Source: Methylohalomonas sp034521715
Lineage (GTDB): Bacteria > Pseudomonadota > Gammaproteobacteria > Methylohalomonadales > Methylohalomonadaceae
Assembly: GCA_034521715.1 (NCBI GenBank)
Contig: JAXHLY010000003.1
Coordinates: forward strand, 62,001 to 126,000
Reading direction: 5' to 3'
DNA: 64,000 bases
Below the pieces are notes generated by a model, which searched no databases, was not told where the DNA came from, and saw only the letters and a program-made list of their open reading frames with translations. Numbering within the stretch: the first letter of the stretch is position 1; every line of letters starts with the position of its first letter. Positions 1 through 9,318 of this stretch are shown in pieces. Both the position numbers and the translations under genes were made by a program.

Positions 1-1009
1 TGCGGCAATACCTGCCTCGGCGACATCGTCCATCTCCCGGGTTCGTATCTGGACTTCAATATGCACGCCGTAGGGGCCAAACAGCACGGTATGCAGTGAC
101 TGGTAACCGTTCGATTTCGGAATCGCTATGTAATCCTTGAACTTGCCGGGGACGGGTTTATACAGGTTGTGAACCGTGCCAAGCACGCGATAACAGGTAT
201 CCACCGAATCAACGATGATGCGATAGGCATAAACATCGTAGACTTCACTGAATGACAGCCGTTTCGTGCGCATTTTCTGGTAGATGCCGTACAGGTGTTT
301 TTCGCGGCCGATGATCTGCGCCGGGATCTTTTCCTGGCGCAGGCGGCGTCTTAACGCGTTGCGGATCTTGTCGACGATTTCCTTGCGGTTGCCGCGTGCC
401 TTGCGCACCTGTTCCGACAGAATGCGATAACGCATCGGGCACATGGTCTGGAAACCGAGTTCCTCCAGTTCCAGGCGCAGCTTGTTGAGACCGAGACGCT
501 GAGCAATGGGGGCGTAGATCTCGAGTGTCTCGCGGGCGATGCGCCGGCGCTTGTCGGACCGCAGCGCCCAGGGTGCGCATGTTGTGCAGGCGATCGGCGA
601 GCTTGACCAGGATGACGCGGATGTCATTGGTCATCGCCATCATCATCTTGCGGAAGTTGTGCGCCTGGGCCTCGGCATGACTGTCGAAATTGATCTGTGT
701 CAGCTTGCTGACGCCGTCGACCAGTTCGGCGACTTCCTTGCCGAATTTGCGCCGGATCTCCTCTTTCGCCGTCGGCGTGTCCTCAATGACATCGTGCAGG
801 ATCGCTGCCACGATGGTCTGGTGATCCATATGCATTTCGCCGAGGATGTGGGCGACTTCAAGGGGATGGAAGATATAGGGTTCGCCGCTTTTGCGCTGCT
901 GTCCCTCGTGCGCCTTGGCGCCGAACTGGTAGGCGCGCTGAACCTTCTCGACCTGTTCGGGTTTGAGATAGTCGCTGATCAGATTCGACAGATCGGTGAT
1001 CTGATACAT
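1..1009 (-). CDS. spoT: Bifunctional (p)ppGpp synthetase/hydrolase SpoT, N-terminal part
   Basis: Makes and degrades the alarmone (p)ppGpp. The N-terminal HD hydrolase domain is clear: AKAHEGQQRKSGEPYIFHP at about residues 31-49, then the metal-binding HDVIEDT motif near residue 72 and VKLADRLHNMRTL near residue 135. The following sequence, in another frame down to base 1, carries the synthetase region with YRIIVDSVDTCYRVLG and GYQSLHTVLFGP. A single-base frameshift lies near 568, just after RTLGA, in an otherwise perfectly conserved stretch, so it is probably a sequencing error. The TGS/ACT C-terminus lies outside the window. The ATG at 1009-1007 gives the usual SpoT start (MYQITDL). It lies about 100 nt downstream of rpoZ in the common gammaproteobacterial gmk-rpoZ-spoT order. 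Confidence 0.93.
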
Positions 1010-1112
1010 AAGTGCTCAGGTGCCGGGTGGTCTGCAGGTGGCGTGCAGCCGGGGCTGTTGTTGGCAGCTGACACGATGGCCGGTCAATACCGGGCCGCTA
1101 CGAACGGTAGAC

Positions 1113-1373
1113 TCAGGCCGGCGGCAGTGCGTATTCCTCGTCCTCATTCGCGTCCGCGCTGGTGGCGTGAGAACCGATTTCATCGATGTTCTCCTCGGTG
1201 ATCAGGCCTTCGGCGACCTCGCGCAGGGCGATTACGGTCGGTTTATCGCTATCTTCGTCGACCAGCGGCGGCAGGCCCATGGACAGTTGGCGGGCCCGCT
1301 TGCTGGCGAGCAGGACGAGTTCATAGCGGTTATCGATATTCTCGAGACAATCTTCTACGGTCAGTCGTGCCAT
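1113..1373 (-). CDS. rpoZ: RNA polymerase omega subunit
   Basis: Small subunit that helps assemble RNA polymerase and contributes to a ppGpp-binding site. The 86-residue protein begins MARLTVEDCLENIDNRYELV, the diagnostic omega start, followed by ASKRARQL and KPTVIALREVAEGLI. Its length is normal for the family and the reading frame is intact. It sits between gmk and spoT on the same strand, the typical arrangement, which links transcription, guanine nucleotide supply and the stringent response. Confidence 0.97.
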   Translation of the reverse strand: MARLTVEDCLENIDNRYELVLLASKRARQLSMGLPPLVDEDSDKPTVIALREVAEGLITEENIDEIGSHATSADANEDEEYALPPA

Positions 1374-1421
1374 GCTTCAAATTCCTCATTGACCGGGCTG
1401 TGCCCGGAGCGGTCTTGGCGG

Positions 1422-1446
1422 AAAAAACAGCCCCCGATTGCCGGGG
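1422..1446 (-). terminator. Hairpin plus T-run after gmk
   Basis: Read on the minus strand, CCCCG-GCAAT-CGGGG is followed by CTGTTTTTT. It lies 40 nt past the gmk stop and before rpoZ, so it may end or attenuate gmk transcription. A second short hairpin (CCGGG-CTGTG-CCCGG, about 1393-1407) lies between it and the rpoZ start. Confidence 0.6.
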
Positions 1447-1488
1447 TCTGCCGGCCGGACGGCCGGATTACGCTTATGGTTGCAAATT

Positions 1489-2148
1489 TTACTGAATCTG
1501 GCGCGCCTGTGCTATCAGCCCCTGAATAAAGGCGTCCAGTGACGGCCGCCGGCAGTCGACCCGCAGCCGCGCCGCGCGGACGATAGTGGTCAGTTCCGCC
1601 AGTGCCCGGTCCAGATCGTCGTTGACGATGACATAGTCATATTCCTGGTAGTGGGACAGCTCAGCGACGGCCTCCTCGAGGCGGCGGGCAATGGTGGCAT
1701 CATCCTCGCGGCCGCGTGTATGCAGGCGTTCGACCAGGGCCTCGTAGCTGGGTGGGGCAATGAAAATGCTGATGTTATCCGGCATGCCGGCGCGTACCTG
1801 GCGGGCGCCCTGCCAGTCGATCTCGAGAATGACATCATGGCCGTTGCCGAGCTGCTGCTCGACGGTATCCCTGGCGGTTCCGTAATGGTAATCGAACACC
1901 CGGGCGTGCTCGAGAAAATGGCCATCGTCGATCATGCCCTGGAAGCGGGCGTCATCAATAAAAAAGTAATCGACGCCGTCGGTCTCGCCCTTTCGCTGCG
2001 GCCTCGTGGTGTGTGATACCGAGACGGTGATACCGGTCAGGGAATCGATCAGGCGCCGGACAAGGGTTGTCTTGCCGGCACCCGACGGTGCCGAGATGAT
2101 GAACAGGAGTCCCTGGCGTTCGCTGTAATGGGCGGGGATGTCAGTCAT
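1489..2148 (-). CDS. gmk: Guanylate kinase
   Basis: Phosphorylates GMP to GDP using ATP. The P-loop is seen near residue 20 as SAPSGAGKTTLVRRL. The GMP-binding part has SVSHTTRPQRKGETDGVDYF, and LEIDWQGARQV follows near residue 108. The 219-residue frame is intact. It lies directly downstream of yicC (2 nt between the annotated ends) on the same strand, a widespread pairing, and is followed by a candidate terminator and rpoZ. Confidence 0.97.
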   Translation of the reverse strand: MTDIPAHYSERQGLLFIISAPSGAGKTTLVRRLIDSLTGITVSVSHTTRPQRKGETDGVDYFFIDDARFQGMIDDGHFLEHARVFDYHYGTARDTVEQQLGNGHDVILEIDWQGARQVRAGMPDNISIFIAPPSYEALVERLHTRGREDDATIARRLEEAVAELSHYQEYDYVIVNDDLDRALAELTTIVRAARLRVDCRRPSLDAFIQGLIAQARQIQ

Positions 2149-2150
2149 GA

Positions 2151-3018
2151 TTACTCGATGTTTTGTACCTGCTCGCGCATCTGCTCGATGAGGACCTTGA
2201 GTTCCACCGAGGTATTGCTGTAATCCATGTGTGCCGTCTTGGAACCCAGCGTATTGGCCTCGCGGTTGAGTTCCTGCATGAGGAAATCGAGCCGGCGGCC
2301 GACCGGTCCGCTCTCTTTAAGGATACGCCTGATTTCATTGATATGAGTCTCCAGGCGGTCGAGTTCCTCGGCGACATCGAAACGCTGTGCCAGCAGCACC
2401 AGTTCCTGGTCCAGGCGTTCGCGTTCGAGTTCGATTGTCAGTTCCTCGGCCCGCTTCATCAGGCGCTGGCGCAGGCTGTCCATGATCTCCGGCAAATGCT
2501 GGCGCAGTTCCGATACCATGCCGGCAGCCGTGGCACAGCGCTCCTCGATCATCGCCGCCAGTTTTTCTCCCTCGCGCCGGCGTGCCTCGACCAGCTGGTC
2601 GAGGGTGCTGTCCAGCAGTTCCATGAGCGGTCGGCTGAGTGCCTCGGGATCCGGCGGCTCGCGCTGAATGACGCCCGGCCAGCGCAGGATGTCCAGTGGC
2701 GTCACCGGAGTACTGTCCGGCAGCTTGTTATTGATAATGTCACAGGCCTGGATCAGTTTCTGCGTCAGGTCGTGATTGATAGTAGAGTTCGGTCGCGGCA
2801 GCTTCCTCGGCATCAAAACGCAGGTAACAGTCGACCTTGCCGCGGCCGAGTCTGGCCGCTATGCGCTCGCGGACCGTGCTTTCGAGTACCCGCAGGTCTT
2901 CCGGCAGGCGCAGATTGACTTCCAGGTAACGGTGATTGACCGAGCGGATTTCCCAGATGGCGCGGCCCCAGTCGCCCTTGGTTTCACTGCGCCCGAAGGC
3001 TGTCATGCTGGCAACCAT
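2151..3018 (-). CDS. yicC: YicC family endoribonuclease
   Basis: YicC proteins are RNA-cleaving enzymes implicated in small-RNA turnover. The N-terminal frame (3018 to about 2780) starts MVASMTAFGRSE and continues WEIRSVNHRYLEVNLRLPED, the family hallmark. The C-terminal frame (about 2815 to 2151) carries RRLDFLMQELNREANTLGSK and ends in the conserved ELKVLIEQMREQVQNIE. Together they give about 289 codons, the expected length. One frameshift near 2780-2810 splits the gene within a conserved stretch and is most likely an assembly error. The gene is divergent from rph. Confidence 0.92.
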
Positions 3019-3173
3019 GATGCATGCCGTCCCTTGATCGTTGTTGTAGATGGAAAGTGTGGGTTACTGCCCGGCCGGCGGGCCGGTCAGACCGGCATTC
3101 TGTGGGCTGGGGCGGTAAATGTCCATTGACAGCGGCCGGCGGAGTCCGGCCACAATCGGACGGCAACAGCCGG

Positions 3174-3179
3174 TATAAT
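3174..3179 (+). promoter_or_regulatory. Candidate -10 box for rph-rdgB-hemW
   Basis: A perfect TATAAT lies 25 nt before the rph ATG, in the yicC/rph divergent gap. No strong -35 sits exactly 17 nt upstream; a TTGACA at 3125-3130 is too far from this box. The rph ATG at 3205 is preceded by AAGGGAG as a ribosome binding site. Confidence 0.4.
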
Positions 3180-3204
3180 GCCGTTTTGCCCAAGGGAGAT
3201 AATA

Positions 3205-3926
3205 ATGCGCCCGAGTGGAAGAGCGCCTGACGAGTTGCGTCCTGTCAAACTGACCTGTGACTATACCTGCCATGCCGAAGGGATCGGTGCTGGTGGAATT
3301 CGGCAATACCAGGGTTATCTGCACGGCCTCGGTCGAGGCGGGTGTGCCGTCGTTTTTGAAGGGCAGCGGCCAGGGCTGGATCACGGCCGAATACGGTATG
3401 CTGCCGCGTTCCACCGGCAAGCGCATGCGGCGCGAGGCGACCCAGAGCAAACAGGGCGGGCGTACCGTTGGAAATACAGCGGCTCATCGGCCGTTCGCTG
3501 CGCGCGGCAATCGACATGAAACAGCTGGGGGAAGTGACGATTATTATCGACTGTGATGTCATCCAGGCCGACGGCGGCACACGCACGGCATCGATTACCG
3601 GCGGCTATGTGGCACTGGTGCAGGCTGTTACCAGGGCGCGCGAACAGGGACTGATCAAGGGCGATCCGATCAATGCCGCGGTGGCCTCCGTATCCGTCGG
3701 TATCTGTGACGGTGAACCGGTACTGGATCTCGATTATGCCGAGGATTCGACTGCCGAGACCGACATGAACGTGATCATGAATGACGCCGCTTGCTTTATT
3801 GAAGTCCAGGGTACCGCCGAGGGCCATCCGTTCAGCACCGCCGAGCTGGAGTCGATGCTGGGGCTCGCCAGGCACGGCATCGATCAGCTGTTTCATGTGC
3901 AGAAGGAAGCACTGGGCAGGGCATGA
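3205..3926 (+). CDS. rph: Ribonuclease PH
   Basis: Phosphorolytic 3'-5' exoribonuclease that trims tRNA precursors. Three frames assemble into one protein: MRPSGRAPDELRPVKLTCDY (from 3205), then GSVLVEFGNTRVICTASVE and GWITAEYGMLPRSTGKRM (to about 3455), then EIQRLIGRSLRAAIDMKQLG through TASITGGYVAL to the stop at 3926. The two frameshifts (about 3262-3280 and 3455-3470) fall inside strongly conserved motifs, so they are probably sequence errors. The total of about 240 codons matches the family. The stop overlaps the rdgB start by 4 nt. Confidence 0.93.
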
Positions 3927-4549
3927 CCGCCATGCCGCTGCAGACGGTTATCCTGGCGAGTGGCAACCCCGGCAAGCTGCGCGAGTTTGCCGCATTACTG
4001 GCGGATCTCGATGTCAATGTTGTCCCGCAGTCGGAATATCATGTCAGTGCCGCCGAGGAAACCGGTTTCACGTTTGTCGAGAATGCCCTGATCAAGGCCC
4101 GCCATGCCGCCCTTGCCAGCGGCCTGCCGGCCCTGTCCGATGATTCCGGCATTGCCGTCGACGCCCTGAACGGCGCGCCGGGTATTTACTCGGCCCGTTA
4201 CGCCGGCGCTAATGCCAGTGACCTCGATAATCTGAACAAACTGATTAAAGTTGTCCGGCAGCTGCCGGCACATCAACGCAGCGCCCGTTATCATTGTGTT
4301 ATCGCGTTTATGCAGCATGCCGAGGACCCGATGCCGGTGATCGCCAGCGGTACCTGGGAAGGCCGGTTGATCGAGGAACCACGCGGTGAGGGCGGGTTCG
4401 GTTATGACCCGATTTTTTATCTCGATGATTATCAGTGTACGGCTGCGGAACTCGACCCGGCGGACAAGAACCGCCTGAGCCATCGCGGCCAGGCCCTGCG
4501 CGGCCTGCTGAGCCAGTTGACTGCGGAGCTGCATCACGGCTATGGCTGA
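3923..4549 (+). CDS. rdgB: XTP/dITP pyrophosphatase (RdgB/HAM1 family)
   Basis: House-cleaning enzyme that hydrolyses ITP, dITP and XTP to monophosphates, keeping deaminated purines out of nucleic acids. Family motifs are visible: VILASGNPGKLREFAALL near the start, SDDSGIAVDALNGAPGIYSA near residue 75, and GFGYDPIFYLDD near residue 157. The C-terminus has the usual NRLSHRGQALRGL. The 208-residue length is normal and the frame intact. It overlaps rph upstream (ATGA) and hemW downstream by 8 nt, which suggests a translationally coupled operon. Confidence 0.96.
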   Translation: MTAMPLQTVILASGNPGKLREFAALLADLDVNVVPQSEYHVSAAEETGFTFVENALIKARHAALASGLPALSDDSGIAVDALNGAPGIYSARYAGANASDLDNLNKLIKVVRQLPAHQRSARYHCVIAFMQHAEDPMPVIASGTWEGRLIEEPRGEGGFGYDPIFYLDDYQCTAAELDPADKNRLSHRGQALRGLLSQLTAELHHGYG

Positions 4550-5738
4550 TCGGAAGCAGGCATTGCCGCTGTCCCTGTATGTACATACGCCCTGGTGTGT
4601 GCGCAAATGCCCGTACTGTGATTTCAATTCCCATGAGCTGCGCCGGGAACTGCAATCGACACTGTACGTTCAGGCACTGCTGCGGGATCTGGATTACGCG
4701 CTGATGACAACAGCACCGCGGCCGCTACAAAGCATTTTTATCGGCGGCGGGACGCCCAGCCTGCTGCCGGCCGCCGCTTATGCCGAACTGCTGGGCGGTA
4801 TCGCGAAACGGCTGCCGTTGGCCGCTGGCATCGAGATCACCATGGAGGCCAATCCGGGTACGGTGGAAGCGGATCGTTTCCGCGGTTACCGTGATGCGGG
4901 TATCAACCGGCTGTCCCTGGGGATACAGAGCTTCGATGACCGGCAGCTGCAAAGGCTCGGCCGCATACATGACAGCGCCCAGGCGCGGCGCGCTGTTGAA
5001 ACTGCCGATGCCGCCGGCTTTGACAGTATCAATCTCGATTTAATGTTCGGCCTGCCGGGGCAGTTGCAGGATGAAGCGCTTGCCGACCTGGAAACCGCCG
5101 TGGCTTTCGATCCGGCACACCTGTCCTGGTACCAGCTGACCATCGAGCCGAACACGGTATTCTACAAGCAGCCGCCGGTATTGCCGGACGATGAGGTGAT
5201 ATGGCCGATGCAGCAGGCGGGACAGGCACTGCTGTCTTGTCATGGTTACCGGCAGTACGAGGTCTCGGCCTACGCCCGGCCCGGCAAGCGTTGCCGGCAT
5301 AACCTGAATTACTGGCGCTTCGGTGATTATCTCGGCATCGGTGCCGGCGCCCACAGCAAGCTGACGGATCCGGCCACCAATGTTATCAGGCGTCAGGCAC
5401 GGCACCGTATCCCGGAAACCTACATGCAACATGCCGGAACATCCCGCGCAATCGGCGAGAATCGCGTACTGGCGGAAGCGGACAAGGTGTTTGAGTTCAT
5501 GCTGAATGTTTTACGCCTGAGTGACGGTGTGCCCCTGTCCCTGCTGCAACAGCATACGGGCATATCGCCGGTCGCCATTCATGAAACTCTGCAGCAGGGA
5601 CGCCGGAAAAAGCTTCTGCGCGACAGTGAACGGCGCCTGCAACCGACCGCGCGCGGTCGGCGCTTCCTGAATGATCTGATCGGGTTGTTCCTGCCGGATC
5701 AGGAACCGGTTCCCGTGGCGGGGATGACGATGCTATGA
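4542..5738 (+). CDS. hemW: Heme chaperone HemW (radical SAM)
   Basis: Radical-SAM-fold protein of the HemN/HemW family that binds heme and inserts it into respiratory enzymes; it was long mis-annotated as coproporphyrinogen oxidase. The SAM cluster motif CVRKCPYCDFNSH is near residue 20, with FIGGGTPSLL near residue 68 and EANPGTVEADRF near residue 101. It has 398 residues, and the shorter N-terminus separates HemW from HemN. It follows rdgB, as in many gammaproteobacteria, and overlaps the next gene by 4 nt. Confidence 0.94.
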   Translation: MADRKQALPLSLYVHTPWCVRKCPYCDFNSHELRRELQSTLYVQALLRDLDYALMTTAPRPLQSIFIGGGTPSLLPAAAYAELLGGIAKRLPLAAGIEITMEANPGTVEADRFRGYRDAGINRLSLGIQSFDDRQLQRLGRIHDSAQARRAVETADAAGFDSINLDLMFGLPGQLQDEALADLETAVAFDPAHLSWYQLTIEPNTVFYKQPPVLPDDEVIWPMQQAGQALLSCHGYRQYEVSAYARPGKRCRHNLNYWRFGDYLGIGAGAHSKLTDPATNVIRRQARHRIPETYMQHAGTSRAIGENRVLAEADKVFEFMLNVLRLSDGVPLSLLQQHTGISPVAIHETLQQGRRKKLLRDSERRLQPTARGRRFLNDLIGLFLPDQEPVPVAGMTML

Positions 5739-6738
5739 GTGCGGAAACCATGCAGGCAATGGTACTGGAACGGATCGGGGCCGCGCTGGAGCCGTGTACC
5801 CGGCCGGTACCGCAACCGGCGGCAGGCCAGGTACTGATCAAGGTGGAGGCCTGTGCGGTCTGCCGTACCGATCTGCACGTGGTTGACGGCGAGTTACCCG
5901 ACATACCGTTGCCCGTTGTGCCCGGCCATGAAATCGTCGGCAGAGTCGAACACTGTGGCGAAGGTGTGCAATCGGTGACCACCGGCGACCAGGTCGGTGT
6001 GCCATGGCTGGCCTGGACCTGCCGGCAGTGTCGCTATTGTAAGCGTGGCCAGGAAAATCTGTGTGAACAGGCACGTTTTACCGGCTATCAGGTTGATGGC
6101 GGTTATGCGGAATACGTGCGTGGCGTATGCCGATTACGTGTTGCGTTTTGATGAGGAGGTTGACCCGGTTGCGACGGCACCGTTGTTGTGTGCCGGCCTG
6201 ATCGGCTGACCGGTCACTGCGCATGACCGGCGATGCCAGGCGCCTGGGGCTGTATGGTTTCGGCGCCGCGGCGCATATCGTCTGCCAGATTGGCCTCCAT
6301 CAGGGCCGCGAGATCTACGCCCTGACGCGTCCCGGCGACAGCGCGGCGCAGGCGTTTGCGCGCCGTCTGCGGTGTTGCCTGGGCCGGTGATTCCGATCAG
6401 TTGCCGCCGCAGCCGCTGGATGCCGCCATTATCTATGCGCCGGTCGGCGAGCTGGTTCCGGCAGCCCTGAAGGCAGTCGACCGCGGCGGGATAGTCGTCT
6501 GCGCCGGCATCCATATGAGTGATATCCCGTCGTTTGCCCTATCGGCTGCTGTGGCTGGAACGGCGCGTGCAGTCGGTGGCAAATCATGACCCGCCGGGAC
6601 GGCACGGATTTTCTGGACATATTGAAAGAAGTCGCGATAGAAACCGAAACCACCCGTTACCCGCTGGCTTCGGCGAACGAGGCCCTGGATGATCTGCGCC
6701 AAGGCCGGCTGCAGGGGGCGGCGGTACTCGTGCCCTGA
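5735..6738 (+). CDS. Zinc-dependent alcohol dehydrogenase family protein (frameshifted)
   Basis: Medium-chain dehydrogenase. The first frame has the catalytic-zinc region CAVCRTDLHVVDGEL and PGHEIVGRVEHCG, then the structural-zinc cysteines in CRQCRYCKRGQENLCEQARF and GGYAEYVRG. Later frames give PVATAPLLCAGLIG, a Rossmann stretch LGLYGFGAAAHIV, and a C-terminus with MTRRDGTDFLDILKE and LRQGRLQGAAVLVP. This end resembles the zinc-binding alcohol dehydrogenase subfamily modelled as TIGR02822. At least three frameshifts occur (about 6120, 6200-6230 and 6360-6590). The assembled length of about 330 codons is normal. The start overlaps the hemW stop (ATGA). The natural substrate cannot be told. 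Confidence 0.82.
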
Positions 6739-6928
6739 ATCTTTGCATCGACTTTTCTTTTTAATCAGGCAATTAACCGTGTTTTATGGAATTGCAGCAT
6801 AAACTATCATCGAGCCCGCCGGCTGATTCGGGAAATATTCACATGACCTATCTATATACAATATACAATTGAAAATGGGCATTACGCCTGTTTGCTGTCA
6901 TTTAGTCACCTATTCAAGGAGCCGATCC

Positions 6929-7481
6929 ATGTATCTACATAAAGTATTGGCCACCATGCTGCTACTGGCGTTTGCCACTGGCAGCTATGCAGACGAACAT
7001 TCCGATAATTATGCATCTGGATGATATCCGCGGTTGGGATATCGTCAAGATTGAAACCTGTCTTGATGCGGCGCTCGATACCGTCGCCGGGCATCCCCGC
7101 AAGGTTGAATTCAAACTCGAGGGTGATGATCCCGTCTACGAGTTCAAAATCGAGGCCAAAGATGGCAATACCTACAACATCGAGTGCAATGCCGAAGAAG
7201 GCTATGTAACCGAAATTGAGCGGGTGGTTTCGAAGGACGACCCGCTGTTCAAGAAACTGGCCAAGGTCAGTGAGAAGGAGGCCCGGGAATTCGTCCTGAG
7301 TATCCACCCCGGTAACATCACCAACATGGAATATGAAATCAGTTCCGAGGGCAGGGCGGTCTATCAATACGATATCCAGACCGACCGTGGCTACGAGGTC
7401 AAGGTCGACGTCGACGCCGCTACCGGCGAGATCGAGGAGGCCAACATCGAGCTGTACGAAATCGGCAGCGAAAAGGAGTAA
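6929..7481 (+). CDS. Secreted or periplasmic PepSY-domain protein
   Basis: The ATG at 6929 follows AAGGAG and opens a typical signal peptide, MYLHKVLATMLLLAFATGS with cleavage probably after SYA. A frameshift near 7005-7020 moves the reading to IMHLDDIRGWDIVKIE. Two PepSY repeats follow: VEFKLEGDDPVYEFKIEAKD with TYNIECNAEEGYVTEIER, and MEYEISSEGRAVYQYDIQTD with YEVKVDVDAATGEIEEANIE. PepSY domains are found in peptidase propeptides and envelope sensors or inhibitors. The actual partner is unknown. The gene appears to be a single transcription unit ending at the terminator just downstream. Confidence 0.8.
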
Positions 7482-7513
7482 GTCGCCGCATTCTACCCAT
7501 CTGATCTGAACAA

Positions 7514-7538
7514 AGCCGGGCACAGCCCGGCTTTTTTT
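7514..7538 (+). terminator. Rho-independent terminator after the PepSY gene
   Basis: The stem AGCCGGG-CACA-CCCGGCT is followed by a run of T residues, 32 nt after the PepSY stop. Confidence 0.85.
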
Positions 7539-7625
7539 ATTTCCGTGTATGGTTGCCAGACCGGACGGGTTTTTCTATGGTGACTCACTCCGCCCATTGC
7601 CTTTCACCGGACGTTACCATCAACC

Positions 7626-8176
7626 ATGCAGCGTGATATAGAAACAGTAATAATCAGCCGCCGCACGAATCAATAATCCGAGCCGGATCCCGTGCCGGTG
7701 GAACGCTGCTGGCAGGATTGCAGGCGGCCCGCTGGGCCCCCAATCATCATCACAATGAGCCCTGGCATTTTTACCTGCCCGGCCCCGAGACCAGGGAGGC
7801 GATCTGCCAGTTGAATGCCGAACAGCTTGCGGCGGCCAAGGGCGAGGCGGCCGGACAGAAAAAGCTCGAACGCTGGCGCGGGATGCCTGGCTGGCTGATC
7901 GTGACATCTGAACGCGCCGAGGATCCGGTCCGTGACCGGGAAAACTACGCTGCCTGCTGCTGCCTGGTCCAGAACCTGGCGCTGTATCTGTGGGAACACG
8001 GCGTGGGCCTGAAATGGTCCACCGGCGAGGTCGTGCGCGATCCGCATTTTTTTGAGTTGCTCGGAGCCGACCCCGCGGCCGAGCAGGTGGTCGGCCTGTT
8101 CTGGTATGGCTACCCCGAGGATGTACCACGGATGTCCAGGCGCCCGGCAACCGACAGTCTCACCGAACTGCCATGA
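7626..8176 (+). CDS. Nitroreductase family protein (one early frameshift)
   Basis: FMN-dependent nitroreductase-fold protein. The ATG at 7626 starts MQRDIETVIISRRTNQ, the usual first helix with the SRR motif. A frameshift near 7673 leads to LLAGLQAARWAPNHHHNEPW, where the arginine and asparagine of the FMN pocket are expected. Further on are AACCCLVQNLALYLWEHGVG and VVGLFWYGYPEDVP, typical of the family C-terminus. The length of about 184 codons is normal for small nitroreductases. Substrate unknown. It stands alone between a terminator and a kinase-like gene. Confidence 0.82.
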
Positions 8177-8333
8177 ACGGCCGTTTCTGCTTTCTGTATA
8201 CTTTGCCGAAATAATTACCACGTATGGCGAGACGTGTCTCCGGCTTGCCGGGCGGACGAGTACAGCACAGTCTGCATATCTCCCCTGCGGCCCTGTTGTA
8301 ATACAATGTCAGGGGATCGCGACGGGGAGTGCC

Positions 8334-9068
8334 ATGCCAGCCAGAAGATACCCAGGATCGAAGCCTTTGATACTCAAGCCCGGCCGGGCCATCACCCGAA
8401 AATACGAGGTGGTCGACAAACTGGGCGAGGGATGGGAAGGCGAGGTTTATGGGATCCGAGAGCGCAACACGGGCATCGAGCGTGCCGCCAAGCTGTTTTA
8501 TCCGCAGCGAAATCCACGCAACAAGACCGCGCGTACGTATGCCTGCAAACTGCACCGCCTGCGCCACTGTCCGATCATTATCCAGTATCATACGGAAGAA
8601 ACCATCCAGTACCGCGGGATACCTATTACCGTACTGGTATCGGAATTCGTCGAGGGCGAGCTGTTATCCGGTTTTCTCAAGAAGCAGCGCGGCGGCCGGC
8701 TGAGTCCGTTTCAGGCGATCCATCGCTGCATGCACTGGCCGTGGGCATGCGAAGCCATCCATCATCTGGGGGAATATCACGGCGATCTGCATGCCGATAA
8801 CGTCATTGTCAGCCGCTACGGTCTCGGCTTCGAACTGAAACTGCTGGATATGTTTCATTGGTCATTCCCGAAACGCGAGAATATCCAGGGCGATGTCCTG
8901 GATATGATACGGCTCTTTTATGATGCCCTCGGCGGGCAGCGTCATTACTCGAAACAGCCGGATGCCGTCAAGCGTATCTGCTGCGGCTTGAAACGCAGCC
9001 TGATTCTGAAACGTTTCCGCAGTTCTTCACATCTGCGCGAGCACCTGGAAACAATGGCGTGGGATTGA
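8334..9068 (+). CDS. Protein kinase-like fold protein (possibly catalytically altered)
   Basis: This 244-residue protein starts at the ATG at 8334, behind a GGGGAG ribosome site. It has a glycine-rich loop, KLGEGWEGEVYG, near residue 30, a lysine in AAKLFYP near residue 50, and a catalytic-loop motif YHGDLHADNVIV near residue 150. Where kinases carry DFG it reads LLDMFHW, so the metal-binding Asp is present but the Gly is replaced by His. The C-lobe is short. The HGDLH form resembles RIO and aminoglycoside-type kinases more than eukaryotic-type Ser/Thr kinases. The substrate is unknown and no obvious operon partner is present. Confidence 0.72.
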   Translation: MPARRYPGSKPLILKPGRAITRKYEVVDKLGEGWEGEVYGIRERNTGIERAAKLFYPQRNPRNKTARTYACKLHRLRHCPIIIQYHTEETIQYRGIPITVLVSEFVEGELLSGFLKKQRGGRLSPFQAIHRCMHWPWACEAIHHLGEYHGDLHADNVIVSRYGLGFELKLLDMFHWSFPKRENIQGDVLDMIRLFYDALGGQRHYSKQPDAVKRICCGLKRSLILKRFRSSSHLREHLETMAWD

Positions 9069-9086
9069 TTACAGTCGCTGTCTGGC

Positions 9087-9318
9087 TCAAGGAGAAGGGA
9101 CAAGGTGCGCTACGCGCTGTTGGTTATGCCCTCACTCTCCTCTCTACCAGAGGGAGAGAGACAGGGTGTGCTGGCGTACTATTTGTCATGGGCCCTCATT
9201 CTTCCTTCTCCCAGGGGGAGAAGGGATAAGGTGCGCTGATGCGCTGTTGGTTATGCCCTCACTCTTCTCTCTCCCATAGGGAGAGAAGACAGGTGCGCTG
9301 AGGCGCTATTGGTTACGG
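9087..9318. repeat. Tandem palindromic intergenic repeats, about 62-68 bp period
   Basis: Three full units and one partial unit repeat between the kinase-like gene and the minus-strand gene at 9313. Each unit has a GGTTATGCCCTCACTCT-like lead, a palindrome of the form CTCTCCC-N-GGGAGAG, and a tail GGTGCGCTGNNGCGCTNTTGG. The copies differ at several positions and the palindrome arms co-vary: CTCTCTACCAGAGGGAGAG, TTCTCCCAGGGGGAGAA and TCTCTCCCATAGGGAGAGA. The hairpins resemble dispersed extragenic palindromes (REP-like). No coding capacity is evident. Confidence 0.8.

Noticed and set aside
5735..6738. Real pseudogene of alcohol dehydrogenase
   Set aside because: All zinc ligands and the C-terminal motif remain in the alternate frames, the same error pattern as in essential genes, so decay is not shown.
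9087..9318. CRISPR array
   Set aside because: The units are whole tandem repeats with palindromes and lack unique spacers of constant length; no cas genes are present.
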